Below, one piece after another: positions 45,278 through 53,789 of a stretch of 64,000 nucleotides of DNA; positions within the stretch are counted from its first letter, which is position 1; each line of letters begins with the position of its first letter. Where the stretch lies: contig SCNS01000005.1 of NCBI GenBank assembly GCA_005503215.1, positions 62,001-126,000 on the forward strand, in the 5' to 3' direction. The DNA is from Sphingomonadaceae bacterium 3R27C6. Its GTDB lineage: Bacteria; Pseudomonadota; Alphaproteobacteria; Sphingomonadales; Sphingomonadaceae. The position numbers and the translations under genes are program-made. A model generated the notes under the pieces. The model saw only the letters and a program-made list of their open reading frames with translations, searched no databases and was not told the DNA's origin.

Positions 45278-46792
45278 TCAGGGTTTGCGCAGGAACAGCG
45301 GATGTTCGGGCAGGCGCGCGCGATCGACAAGCTTTCCCTGCGCGATCACCGCCTCGACCTTTTCGATATTGCGAATGTCGGCGAGCGGGTCGTCCGTCAG
45401 CAGGACGAGGTCGGCGATCTTGCCGGGCTCGATCGTGCCGAGGTCGGCGCTCATGCGCGCGGCGGCGGCGCCATGTTTGGTGCCCGCGACGATCGCCTCC
45501 ATCGGGGTCATGCCGAGTTCGACGAGCCCCTCGATCGCGCGGATCGTGCCGATCCCCGGCTCGGCCTCGTCGCCCTTGGGCACGCGGCGGAATTCGGGGG
45601 CGTCGCCATAGAAGCTGTCGGTCGCCGGGGTGACCCGGCATCCCGCCTTGATCAGCCGTTCGGCGTTGCGGCGCTGCACGTCCTGATTGTCGTCCATCAT
45701 TTCGAGCCGCCGCCAGCGTTCGGCGCTGGTCGTCGGGGGCGGCATCTTCGCGATCTTCGCTTCCAGTTCTGCGCGCTTGGCGAGGTGCTTTTTACGATAG
45801 TCGCCGGTGATGTAATTCGACCGGATCCCGCACAGCACATCCTTCTTCACGATCAGCGCGATGAGATCGTCGGGCAGGTCGCGGCTCGTCAGCTCGGGAT
45901 GCTGGATCAGGTCGATCCCCGCCTCGACGGCGAGCGTCAGTCCTTCCGAACTGGTGGCGTGCGTCTCGACCGGCTTGCCGCGCTTGTGGGCTTCCTCGAC
46001 GATCACCGCCTGCTGGCGCGGCGAAAAGCCGATCAGCGCGGGGCGTAGGAAATGGCTGGTGCCGCCATATTTGATGAAGTCGACCCCCTTGTCGAGATAG
46101 CGATTCATCGCGACGCGCAGCTCGTCGGGCGTCATGTCCATGATCTCTTCGCCCATGTCCTGTGCGAGCAGGTCGTTCCATTTCTCCTGGAACAGCGACA
46201 GGTCCGAATCCTTGGTGAGCGAGAAGGTCAGCGAAAAGGGCCCGCCCCAGCCGAGGATGTTGCCCGCCGCCTTGAGCCGCGCGCCGACGACTTCGCCACG
46301 GTCGATGCGGTCGCGCACCGTCAGGATTGGCGGCAGTACGCCATAGCTGTCGCGCATCGTCGTCACGCCATAGGTCAGCGCGCGCTGCGCGAATTCGAGC
46401 GCGAGTTCCTCGCCGCGGTCGGCATATTTGAGCGACGTGTCGCGTCGCGCCGGCTGGCCATAGACCGAGACATGGACATTGCTGTCGATGAAGCCGGGCA
46501 GCAGATAGCGACCGCGGCCGTCGATGACTTGCGCCCCCGCCGCATCGACACCGCCCTTGGCGATCGAAACGATCCGGCCCTTTTCCATGACGACGGTCAT
46601 GCCCCGCTTCGGCGGGGCGCCCGTCCCGTCGATCAGCGTGACGCCGGTGATGGCGATCCGCCCCCCGGCAGGCGCCTCCGCGCGAATCGCCGCCGGGACG
46701 AAAAGCGCGGAAAACATCAGAAACATGCCGGCAAAAGCGGTTCTAAGACAGTTTGTTGCGGTCAAGCGACCCTCCCCGGAAACATGTGGCAT
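45278..46792 (-). CDS. Exported amidohydrolase (prolidase/imidazolonepropionase-like), atypical metal site
   Basis: A 504-residue amidohydrolase-superfamily enzyme with a signal peptide (FAGMFLMFSALFVPAAIRA). Relatives in Caulobacter and sphingomonads are Xaa-Pro or other dipeptidases. The first metal motif reads FIDSNVHVS, so the first His of the usual DxHxH is Asn; later ligands appear present (ETHATS, LIQHPE, and the Asp in PATDSFYG). Start is unsure: ATG 46792 has a weak site, while TTG 46765 follows GGGGAGG by 5 bases. It is divergent from a TonB receptor across a shared GntR-type operator. Confidence 0.85.
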   Translation of the reverse strand: MPHVSGEGRLTATNCLRTAFAGMFLMFSALFVPAAIRAEAPAGGRIAITGVTLIDGTGAPPKRGMTVVMEKGRIVSIAKGGVDAAGAQVIDGRGRYLLPGFIDSNVHVSVYGQPARRDTSLKYADRGEELALEFAQRALTYGVTTMRDSYGVLPPILTVRDRIDRGEVVGARLKAAGNILGWGGPFSLTFSLTKDSDLSLFQEKWNDLLAQDMGEEIMDMTPDELRVAMNRYLDKGVDFIKYGGTSHFLRPALIGFSPRQQAVIVEEAHKRGKPVETHATSSEGLTLAVEAGIDLIQHPELTSRDLPDDLIALIVKKDVLCGIRSNYITGDYRKKHLAKRAELEAKIAKMPPPTTSAERWRRLEMMDDNQDVQRRNAERLIKAGCRVTPATDSFYGDAPEFRRVPKGDEAEPGIGTIRAIEGLVELGMTPMEAIVAGTKHGAAAARMSADLGTIEPGKIADLVLLTDDPLADIRNIEKVEAVIAQGKLVDRARLPEHPLFLRKP

Positions 46793-46810
46793 TGACTCTT
46801 CGAAGATTGA

Positions 46811-46835
46811 GTATATCGTATTTCGTATACAGTAA
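46811..46835. promoter_or_regulatory. Predicted GntR operator, site A
   Basis: GTATATCGTATTTCGTATACAG... in the divergent region between the amidohydrolase and the TonB receptor leader. It contains TTCGTATACAGTA, shared with sites at 55692, 59904 and 63475. On the minus strand TATACT (46810-46815) is a plausible -10 for the amidohydrolase. Confidence 0.6.
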
Positions 46836-47234
46836 TAGCAAAAAGGGGTCCTGATGCTGTACCGCGAGGAATTAGCGACGCGTGGCGACGCCGCTCTTTC
46901 GCGGATGGCCGCTCACGCGCCAAGGCTATCCTGTCAGGCTCAAATCCCCGGAGCCCGCGAGGGCATTCCGACGATCACCGATCACCGCCCCGCGCGCGAT
47001 GAAGGGATATGTTTCCCCTTCGATTCCGCTGCCAGCGAGGGCGCCCAAAGCTCCGACATGTTCGCCGTTCAGCCAGCCGGGTCGCGGCGCGAAAAATCGC
47101 GTCCGTCCCGGACAAGAAATGGGGCCTGAGCGGCGTCCGGGGAAGTGTGCAGGAGAACGACGTCGCCCGCCGGTCGGCGGGCGGCACAAGCGAAATCAAC
47201 GACAGGCCAAAGGCCGTACACAGGGAGCGTCCAT
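46836..47234 (+). other. Long leader upstream of the TonB receptor
   Basis: A 399-base stretch without a convincing gene. A 91-codon frame (46854-47129) starts after AAAGGGG, but its composition (Arg/Ser/Ala-rich, no fold pattern) is poor, so it is left as a doubtful ORF. Near the 3' end GCCCGCC-GGTC-GGCGGGC (47165-47182) forms a hairpin 40 bases before the receptor's ribosome-binding site. Confidence 0.45.
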
Positions 47235-50168
47235 ATGTCTTACGATCGAATCAATCCGCAGGTCCGTTTTCGCCGCATACTTCTTGCCACCAGCCTGTTG
47301 TCCACCATCCTGCTGCCCGGCGTCGCATTCGCGCAGGATGTTGCGGCCGACGAAACCGCCGCTGAAGCGCCGACCGACATCATCGTGACGGGGTCGCGCC
47401 TGCAGCGCACCGACCTGACCGCGCCGAGCCCGATCACGGTCGTCGGACAGGAAGATGTCCAGCTGTCGGGCAACCTCACGCTCGAAAAGACGATGAACGA
47501 ATTCCCGCAGCTCGCCTCGGGCAATACCTCGACCGTCAACAACGGCGGCGGCGCGGGCGTGCTCACCGCGAATCTGCGCGGGCTGGGCGAAACGCGCACG
47601 CTGACGCTGGTCAACGGCCGCCGCTTCATTCCGGCGAACTCGAACGGCTCGGTCGACCTGACCAGCATCCCCGACGCGCTGATCAAGCGGGTCGAGGTGA
47701 TCACCGGCGGTGCGTCGGCGGTCTATGGTTCGGACGCAATCGCGGGCGCGGTGAACTTCATCCTCGACGACAGCTTCGAAGGCCTGCAGATGTCGGCGCA
47801 GGCCGGCATTTCGGACCGCGGTGACGCCGCGTCGAAAAAGATCGACATCACCTTCGGCGCCGACCTCGGCGGCGGCCGCGGCAACGTCGCGATTTCGGGC
47901 GCCTGGGCAAAGCAGGATCCGATCACGCAGGCCGACCGTCCGTTCGGCCGGGTTCCGCTCGCCGAAATCAACGGCCAGCTCGTCTATTCGGGTTCGGGCA
48001 ACATCCCGGGCACCCGCGTCCCGCTCAGCCTGGCGCAGCGCAACGCGCTGGTCGGCGTCAACATGACGCCGAGCGGCCCCTGCACATCGATCACCGGCAT
48101 CCGCTTCGGCGCCGGCGGCACCCCGCTGCCCTATTGCCAGCCCGAGGACACCTATAATTACGCGCCGTTCAACCTGCTCCAGCGTCCGCTCGAACGCATC
48201 AATTTCTCGGCGCTCGCGCATTATGACGTCACCGATCATATCACCGCCTATGCCGAAGCCTTCTTCGTCAACGCGCGCAACAATTCGAAACTGGCGCCCG
48301 ACAGTTTCACGCCGGTAACGCCCGGCGCGGCGTCGTCGACGCTGCTCGTGCCGAACTATGCGACCAGTGCCAGCCTGTCGCCCGCAGTGCGCGATTTCTT
48401 CATCAACAATCGCGCGCTGTTCGATGCCGATGGCGACGGCACCGCGGCCGTGGTCGGCGGCGGCCGCCGCGCCGACGAACTCGGCACGCGCGACAGCTTC
48501 TTCGAACGCCAGTCCTATGCGATCACGACCGGCCTGCGCGGCGATTTCGACCTCGGCAAGCATAGCTGGCGCTGGGATGCCTTTTATCAATATCTGCGCA
48601 ACCGCACCGATACCCGGGCCGAAGGCGTGATCAACCAGACGCGCCTCAGCCTTGGGCTCGATTCGATCGTCAACGGTTCGGGCCAGGTCGTTTGCCGGTC
48701 GGGAGTCCCGGGCTGCGTCCCCGTCTCGATCTTCGGCCTCGGTTCGATTTCCCCCCAAGCCGGCGTCTATCTGACGCCGCCGCGTACCAGCCACGACATC
48801 TTCGAACGCCAGGTCGCCGGCGCCTCGCTGAGCGGCACGTTGTTCGATCTGCCTGCCGGCCCGGTCGCGGTTGCGGTCGGCGTCGAATATCGCAAGGACA
48901 GCTATCAGTCGACGCCGAGCGCGATGGACCTCAACAAGGAATATGGCGCCGCGTCGAACAACGCGCTGGCGGGTTCGTTCGACGTGAAGGAAATCTTCGG
49001 CGAAATCCGCATCCCGATCCTGTCGGACACGCCCTTCTTCGACACGCTCGCGATCGAAGGGGCGGCGCGCTATTCGGACTATTCGACCGTCGGCGGCGTC
49101 TTCACCTGGAAAGCGGGCGGCGAATGGGCGCCGGTCAGCTGGGTCCGCATCCGCGGTGCGTATAACAGCGCGATCCGCGCGCCGAACATCAACGAGCTGT
49201 TTTCGGCCGTGGGTCAGGGCTTCACCGGGGGCACCGATCCGTGCGCGCGTCCGAACCTGACCGGCACCGATCCACGCAGCCAGCAGCTGCGCGACTTCTG
49301 CGTCGCGCAGGGTGTCCCCGCCGGCGACATCGCGACCTTCACGCAGGCGACGTTGGGGCTGACGCAGGAAACGGGCGGCAATCCCAACCTGACCGAAGAA
49401 AAGTCGAAGACCTACACGATCGGTGCGGTGATCTCGCCGCCGTTCATTCCGCGCCTCAACATCACCGTCGACTATTTCAATGTCGAGGTGAAGGGTGCGA
49501 TCACGACGATCAACGCGCAGCAGACGCTGAACGACTGCTACACGGGCCTGAACGCGAACAGCCCGACCTGCCGGTCGGTCTTCCGCCTCTCCAGCGGCCA
49601 GATCGACTATGTCCGTACCAACCAGAATAATATCGGTGCGCTCAAGGTCCGCGGTCTCGACGTGCAGGGCGATTATACCATCCCGCTTCCCGCGGCGCTC
49701 GGTGACGATGCCCAGCTGCGCCTGACCGGTGTCGCGAGCTGGCTGTTCGAACGCTCGACGCAGGTGCTCAGCACCGTTGCCCCGCAGGATTGCGCCGGCT
49801 TCTATGGCGCGGGCTGCTCGACCGGCACCGGCGGGTTTGTCGTTCCGGACTTCAAGCTCAACCTCGGCGCCGCCTACACCAGCGGCCCGCTGAGCATCCG
49901 CGGTCAGGCCCGGATGATCGGCGGCCTCAAAGTGTTCCCGACGGTCACCACCACCAATATCAAGACGGCCCCGGCCACCTGGTATTTCGACCTGACCAGC
50001 ACCTTCGAGATCAACGACAACTTCACCTTCTTCGCCGGCGTCGACAATCTGCTCGACAAGATGCCGCCGATCCTCGGCACCACTTTCGTCGGCGACGCCA
50101 ACGTCGACGTGTCGCTCTACGACACGCTCGGCCGGCGCTATTTCGCCGGTGTCCGGATGAAGTTCTAA
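47235..50168 (+). CDS. TonB-dependent outer-membrane receptor of the hydroxyproline cluster
   Basis: A 977-residue transporter. ATG 47235 (AGGGAG 7 bases before) starts a signal peptide (LLATSLLSTILLPGVAFAQ), followed by TDIIVTGSRLQRTD as TonB box, a plug with NLRGLGETRTLTLVNGRRF and GSDAIAGAVNFIL, and a barrel ending YDTLGRRYFAGVRMKF. It precedes an amidohydrolase and a DUF885 peptidase on the same strand and is divergent from another amidohydrolase at a GntR-type operator, so its ligand is probably a peptide or glycopeptide. A terminator 14 bases downstream probably lowers expression of the following genes relative to the receptor. Confidence 0.92.
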   Translation: MSYDRINPQVRFRRILLATSLLSTILLPGVAFAQDVAADETAAEAPTDIIVTGSRLQRTDLTAPSPITVVGQEDVQLSGNLTLEKTMNEFPQLASGNTSTVNNGGGAGVLTANLRGLGETRTLTLVNGRRFIPANSNGSVDLTSIPDALIKRVEVITGGASAVYGSDAIAGAVNFILDDSFEGLQMSAQAGISDRGDAASKKIDITFGADLGGGRGNVAISGAWAKQDPITQADRPFGRVPLAEINGQLVYSGSGNIPGTRVPLSLAQRNALVGVNMTPSGPCTSITGIRFGAGGTPLPYCQPEDTYNYAPFNLLQRPLERINFSALAHYDVTDHITAYAEAFFVNARNNSKLAPDSFTPVTPGAASSTLLVPNYATSASLSPAVRDFFINNRALFDADGDGTAAVVGGGRRADELGTRDSFFERQSYAITTGLRGDFDLGKHSWRWDAFYQYLRNRTDTRAEGVINQTRLSLGLDSIVNGSGQVVCRSGVPGCVPVSIFGLGSISPQAGVYLTPPRTSHDIFERQVAGASLSGTLFDLPAGPVAVAVGVEYRKDSYQSTPSAMDLNKEYGAASNNALAGSFDVKEIFGEIRIPILSDTPFFDTLAIEGAARYSDYSTVGGVFTWKAGGEWAPVSWVRIRGAYNSAIRAPNINELFSAVGQGFTGGTDPCARPNLTGTDPRSQQLRDFCVAQGVPAGDIATFTQATLGLTQETGGNPNLTEEKSKTYTIGAVISPPFIPRLNITVDYFNVEVKGAITTINAQQTLNDCYTGLNANSPTCRSVFRLSSGQIDYVRTNQNNIGALKVRGLDVQGDYTIPLPAALGDDAQLRLTGVASWLFERSTQVLSTVAPQDCAGFYGAGCSTGTGGFVVPDFKLNLGAAYTSGPLSIRGQARMIGGLKVFPTVTTTNIKTAPATWYFDLTSTFEINDNFTFFAGVDNLLDKMPPILGTTFVGDANVDVSLYDTLGRRYFAGVRMKF

Positions 50169-50181
50169 ACAAGTTGCTCCC

Positions 50182-50220
50182 GGCCGGCGGCGCGTCACTG
50201 CTCCGCCGGCCTTTCTTTTT
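50182..50220 (+). terminator. Terminator/attenuating hairpin after the receptor
   Basis: A 9-base GC stem (GGCCGGCGG / CCGCCGGCC, 50182-50190 and 50203-50211) followed by TTTCTTTTT. With no clear promoter before the next gene 23 bases on, it may allow partial read-through. Confidence 0.8.
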
Positions 50221-50242
50221 CCGCTATGGAAGGCGCTATTTC

Positions 50243-51889
50243 ATGACCTTCAAACCGCGTCGTATCGCCGCCCTGATGGCGGCCGCTTCTTTATTCGCCG
50301 TCCTCCCCGTCACCACCGCAGCGGCGCCCGCGCCGGCCGGACAGACGGCGGCCGACGTCATCCCCGCACGCACCGAAGGAATCGGTCCGTTCAAGCGCGT
50401 CGTGCTGCGCAACGTCACCATGATCGACGGCACCGGCGCACCCGCGCAGGGGCCGTTCGATATCGTGATCGAGAACGACCGCATCGCACAGATCAAGTCG
50501 ATCGGTTCCCCCGGCGCGATCGATCCCACCGAGCGCGCCGCGCCCGGCGATCAGGAGATGGACCTCACCGGCTATTATGTGATGCCGGGGTTCGTCGACG
50601 CGCACGTCCACCTTCATTCGCTCAGCGATGCGCAGAAGGTGCCGTCGGATTATATCCTGAAGCTGTGGATGGCCCACGGCATCACCTCGGTCCGCGACCT
50701 TGGCAGCGGTCACCCGATCGAATGGCTGGTCGACATCAAAAAGCGCAGCGAGCGCAACGAGATCGTCGCCCCGCGGATCGACATCTATCCGATGTTCCAC
50801 CAGATTCGCGGGCCGGTGAACGACGCGGCGGCGGCGCGTGCCGTCATTCAGGAAGCGAAGAAACGCGGCGCCGACGGGATCAAGTTCATCGGCGGCGCGC
50901 CCGAGGATGTGCTTTACGCCGCGATCGACGAGACGAAGAAGCAAGGCCTGCACAGCACGATGCACCATGCGCAGCAGCTGGTCGCCTATGCCGACGTGCT
51001 CGACACGTCCGAAGCGGGCCTCGAAAGCATGGAGCATTGGTACGGGCTGCCCGAGGCGATGTTCACCGACAAGCGCGTCCAGTCCTTTCCGACCGACTTC
51101 ATCAACAACGACGAGCAGATGCGCTTCGGCGAAGCCGGGAAGCTGTGGGCGCAAACCGCCGAGCCCGGGTCCGACGCGTGGAACAAGGTCATGGATACGT
51201 TGCTCGAACGTAAGTTCGTGCTCGACCCGACCTTCACGGCGTACCTGACCAGCCGCGACTTCATGCGCATGAGCCGCGCGAGCTGGCACGACGAATATAC
51301 GATGCCCGCGCTGTGGGACTATTACCGCCCCAGCCGCGTCAACCACGGCGCCTACTGGTTCGACTGGACCACCGAACATGAGATGGCGTGGAAGGATAAT
51401 TACCGGCGCTGGATGCGCTTCGTGAACGATTACAAGAATCGCGGCGGCCGCGTGACGATCGGCAGCGACGCCGGCTATATCTATAACCTCTACGGCTTCG
51501 GCTATATCCAGGAGATGGAGCTGATGCGCGAGGCGGGCTTCAGCTCGCTCGAGGTGATCCACGCCGCAACGCAGGAAGGCGCGCGGCTGCTCGGCCACGA
51601 CGACCAGGTCGGCACGATCCGCGTCGGGCGCAAGGCCGACCTCGTGATCGTCAAGGGCAATCCGCTCGCCAACCTCAAGCTGCTGTTCGGCACCGGATCG
51701 GTGCGGCTGAACGATGCGACGGGCAAGGTCGAGCGCGTCGGCGGCGTCGCCTACACCGTCAAGGACGGCATCATCTACGACGCGGCGAAGCTGCGCGCCG
51801 AAATTCGCGACATGGTGGCGAAATCGAAGGCCGAGCGCGGTTTGCCGCCCGGCCCGATGGTGATCGAAAATGCAGGGACCGCGAACTGA
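50243..51889 (+). CDS. Exported amidohydrolase (dipeptidase-like)
   Basis: A 548-residue amidohydrolase with signal peptide (MAAASLFAVLPVTTAAAPA). Metal-ligand motifs are regular here: FVDAHVHLHS, the carboxylated-Lys candidate in DGIKFIGG, STMHHAQQ, LESMEHW and the final catalytic Asp in IGSDAGYIYN. Family relatives hydrolyse Xaa-Pro or other dipeptides and cyclic imides. It is the second gene of the receptor transcript, and GGAAGG precedes ATG 50243. Unlike the enzyme at 45278 its HxH pair is intact. Confidence 0.88.
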   Translation: MTFKPRRIAALMAAASLFAVLPVTTAAAPAPAGQTAADVIPARTEGIGPFKRVVLRNVTMIDGTGAPAQGPFDIVIENDRIAQIKSIGSPGAIDPTERAAPGDQEMDLTGYYVMPGFVDAHVHLHSLSDAQKVPSDYILKLWMAHGITSVRDLGSGHPIEWLVDIKKRSERNEIVAPRIDIYPMFHQIRGPVNDAAAARAVIQEAKKRGADGIKFIGGAPEDVLYAAIDETKKQGLHSTMHHAQQLVAYADVLDTSEAGLESMEHWYGLPEAMFTDKRVQSFPTDFINNDEQMRFGEAGKLWAQTAEPGSDAWNKVMDTLLERKFVLDPTFTAYLTSRDFMRMSRASWHDEYTMPALWDYYRPSRVNHGAYWFDWTTEHEMAWKDNYRRWMRFVNDYKNRGGRVTIGSDAGYIYNLYGFGYIQEMELMREAGFSSLEVIHAATQEGARLLGHDDQVGTIRVGRKADLVIVKGNPLANLKLLFGTGSVRLNDATGKVERVGGVAYTVKDGIIYDAAKLRAEIRDMVAKSKAERGLPPGPMVIENAGTAN

Positions 51890-51914
51890 TCCGAACGGAC
51901 AAAGGGAGAAGACA

Positions 51915-53705
51915 ATGAACGGAGTTTCGGTGGCGCGGACACTCGCGCTGGCGCTGGCGGCCTTGACCGCGCAGGCGGCGACCGCACAGGCGCCCACGTC
52001 GGGCAGCGCGGATGCGCGATTGAAGGCGCTGTACGAGCGCGAATGGGACTGGCGTCAGCAGCAGGGGCTGCGCAGCGGTCGCGGCGGTGATGGCGACGGC
52101 CCGACGCATCTGCCCCGGGTCGACGCCGCGACGCAAAAGGCGCGGCTCGATTACTGGACCAAGGCGCTCGCCGAACTCGATGCGATCCCGGCCGACCAGC
52201 TTTCGCCCGAAGAGAAGATCAACGCCGCGGTGTTCCGCCAGTCGATCGAAACGATGGCGAACGACATCAAATACAAGACCTATGAGGCGCCGTTCAACGC
52301 CGACACCTTCTTCTGGTCGGGGCTCAATCCGCGCAGCGGCGGCTTCGCGACCGCGCAGGCGTATCGCAACTATATCGCCCGCATGCGCGACATCCCGCGC
52401 TTCTTCGACGAGCAGACCGCGAATATGCGCGCCGGCCTCGCGCGCGGTTTCAGCGTGCCGCAGATCGCGGTGCAGGGCCGCGATGTGACGATCAAGCCGT
52501 ACCTGCCCGCCGATCAGACCAACGGCTTCTACGACGCGTTCAAGGAAATGCCCTCGACGATCCCCGCCGCCGAACAGGCGGCGCTGCGCGCCGAGGGGGA
52601 GAAAGTGATCCGCGAGACCGTCGCGCCCGCCTATGCCAAGCTCCACGCTTTCATCCGCGACGACTATATGAAGAAGGCGCGCACCACGCTGGCGGGCGAG
52701 AAGCAACCCGACGGCCCGGCCTTCTATCAGGCGCAGATCAAGGGTTTCACGACGCTCGACCTGACGGCGGAGCAGATCCACCAGATGGGGCTCAAGGAGG
52801 TCGCGCGGATCAAGGCCGAGATGGAGCTGGTGAAGGCGAGCACCGGGTTCAAGGGCGACATGCCGGCGTTCCTGAAGTTCCTGCGCACCGACCCGCAATT
52901 CTATCCCAAGACGGCGTACGAACTGCTCGCCAAATCCTCCTATGTGGCGAAGCGGATGGACGCGAAGCTGCCCGAGACGATCGGCTTCCTGCCGCGGCGG
53001 CGCTTCGCGATCCTGCCGGTGCCGCCCGCGCTGGCGCCGATCTATACCGGCGGGCGCGGCGGGCTCGAAAGCTGCCTGATGAACACCTATGACCTGCCGT
53101 CGCGGCCGCTCTACACGTTGACCGCGCTCACCATCCACGAATGCAATCCGGGGCACAGCTTCCAGTCGGCGGTCGCGCAGGAAGCGACGCGCCGCCCGGC
53201 ATTCCGGCGCGCCACCGGTTTTTCGGGCTATGGCGAGGGCTGGGCGCTCTATTGGGAATGGATGGGCAGTAAGCTCGGCATGTACGAGACGCCGTATGAG
53301 GATTTCGGCCGCCTCTCCTATGAAATGTGGCGCGCATCACGGCTCGTGATCGACACCGGCCTCCACCATTATGGCTGGAGTCGCCAGCAGGCGCAGGACT
53401 ATCTGCGCGGCAACACCGCGCTGTCCGAGCATGAGATCACGACCGAGATCGACCGTTATATCGCGTGGCCGGGACAGGCGCTGGCGTACAAGCTCGGCGA
53501 GATGCTGATCCGTCGCAAGCGCGCCGAAGCCGAAGCCGCGCTCGGCGACAAGTTCGACCAGCGCAACTTCCACGACGCGATCCTCGCACTGGGTTCGGTG
53601 CCGCTGCCGGTGCTCGAAGCGCGGCTCGATCAGTTCATCGCCGACGGCGGGGTCAATCCGCCGGGCTTCAACCCCGCGCTGCCCGAGGTCGTCAGCGCGC
53701 CGTAG
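51915..53705 (+). CDS. Exported DUF885 metallopeptidase
   Basis: A 596-residue protein with signal peptide (TLALALAALTAQAATAQ). The zinc-site motif HECNPGHSFQ lies around residue 413, with GYGEGWALYWEWMG following as in all DUF885 proteins, which are structurally related to M32/M3 gluzincin-type peptidases. It probably hydrolyses short peptides in the periplasm. ATG 51915 follows AGGGAG and comes 25 bases after the amidohydrolase stop, so both are in one transcript with the receptor. Confidence 0.9.
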   Translation: MNGVSVARTLALALAALTAQAATAQAPTSGSADARLKALYEREWDWRQQQGLRSGRGGDGDGPTHLPRVDAATQKARLDYWTKALAELDAIPADQLSPEEKINAAVFRQSIETMANDIKYKTYEAPFNADTFFWSGLNPRSGGFATAQAYRNYIARMRDIPRFFDEQTANMRAGLARGFSVPQIAVQGRDVTIKPYLPADQTNGFYDAFKEMPSTIPAAEQAALRAEGEKVIRETVAPAYAKLHAFIRDDYMKKARTTLAGEKQPDGPAFYQAQIKGFTTLDLTAEQIHQMGLKEVARIKAEMELVKASTGFKGDMPAFLKFLRTDPQFYPKTAYELLAKSSYVAKRMDAKLPETIGFLPRRRFAILPVPPALAPIYTGGRGGLESCLMNTYDLPSRPLYTLTALTIHECNPGHSFQSAVAQEATRRPAFRRATGFSGYGEGWALYWEWMGSKLGMYETPYEDFGRLSYEMWRASRLVIDTGLHHYGWSRQQAQDYLRGNTALSEHEITTEIDRYIAWPGQALAYKLGEMLIRRKRAEAEAALGDKFDQRNFHDAILALGSVPLPVLEARLDQFIADGGVNPPGFNPALPEVVSAP

Positions 53706-53728
53706 GAATTTCCGTCATCCTGACACTG

Positions 53729-53759
53729 GGGCGGCCGCAGCGATGCGGTCGCCCTCTTT
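53729..53759 (+). terminator. Rho-independent terminator
   Basis: An 11-base stem (GGGCGGCCGCA / TGCGGTCGCCC) with loop GCGA and TCTTT tail, closing the receptor-amidohydrolase-DUF885 transcript before the convergent ggt gene. Confidence 0.82.
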
Positions 53760-53789
53760 GTATGCGATGACCCGGCCGGCGCCCTGCCG

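Noticed and set aside
46854..47129. 91-codon frame after a good ribosome-binding site as a genuine gene
   Set aside because: Composition and lack of hydrophobic periodicity make a protein unlikely; described within the leader instead.
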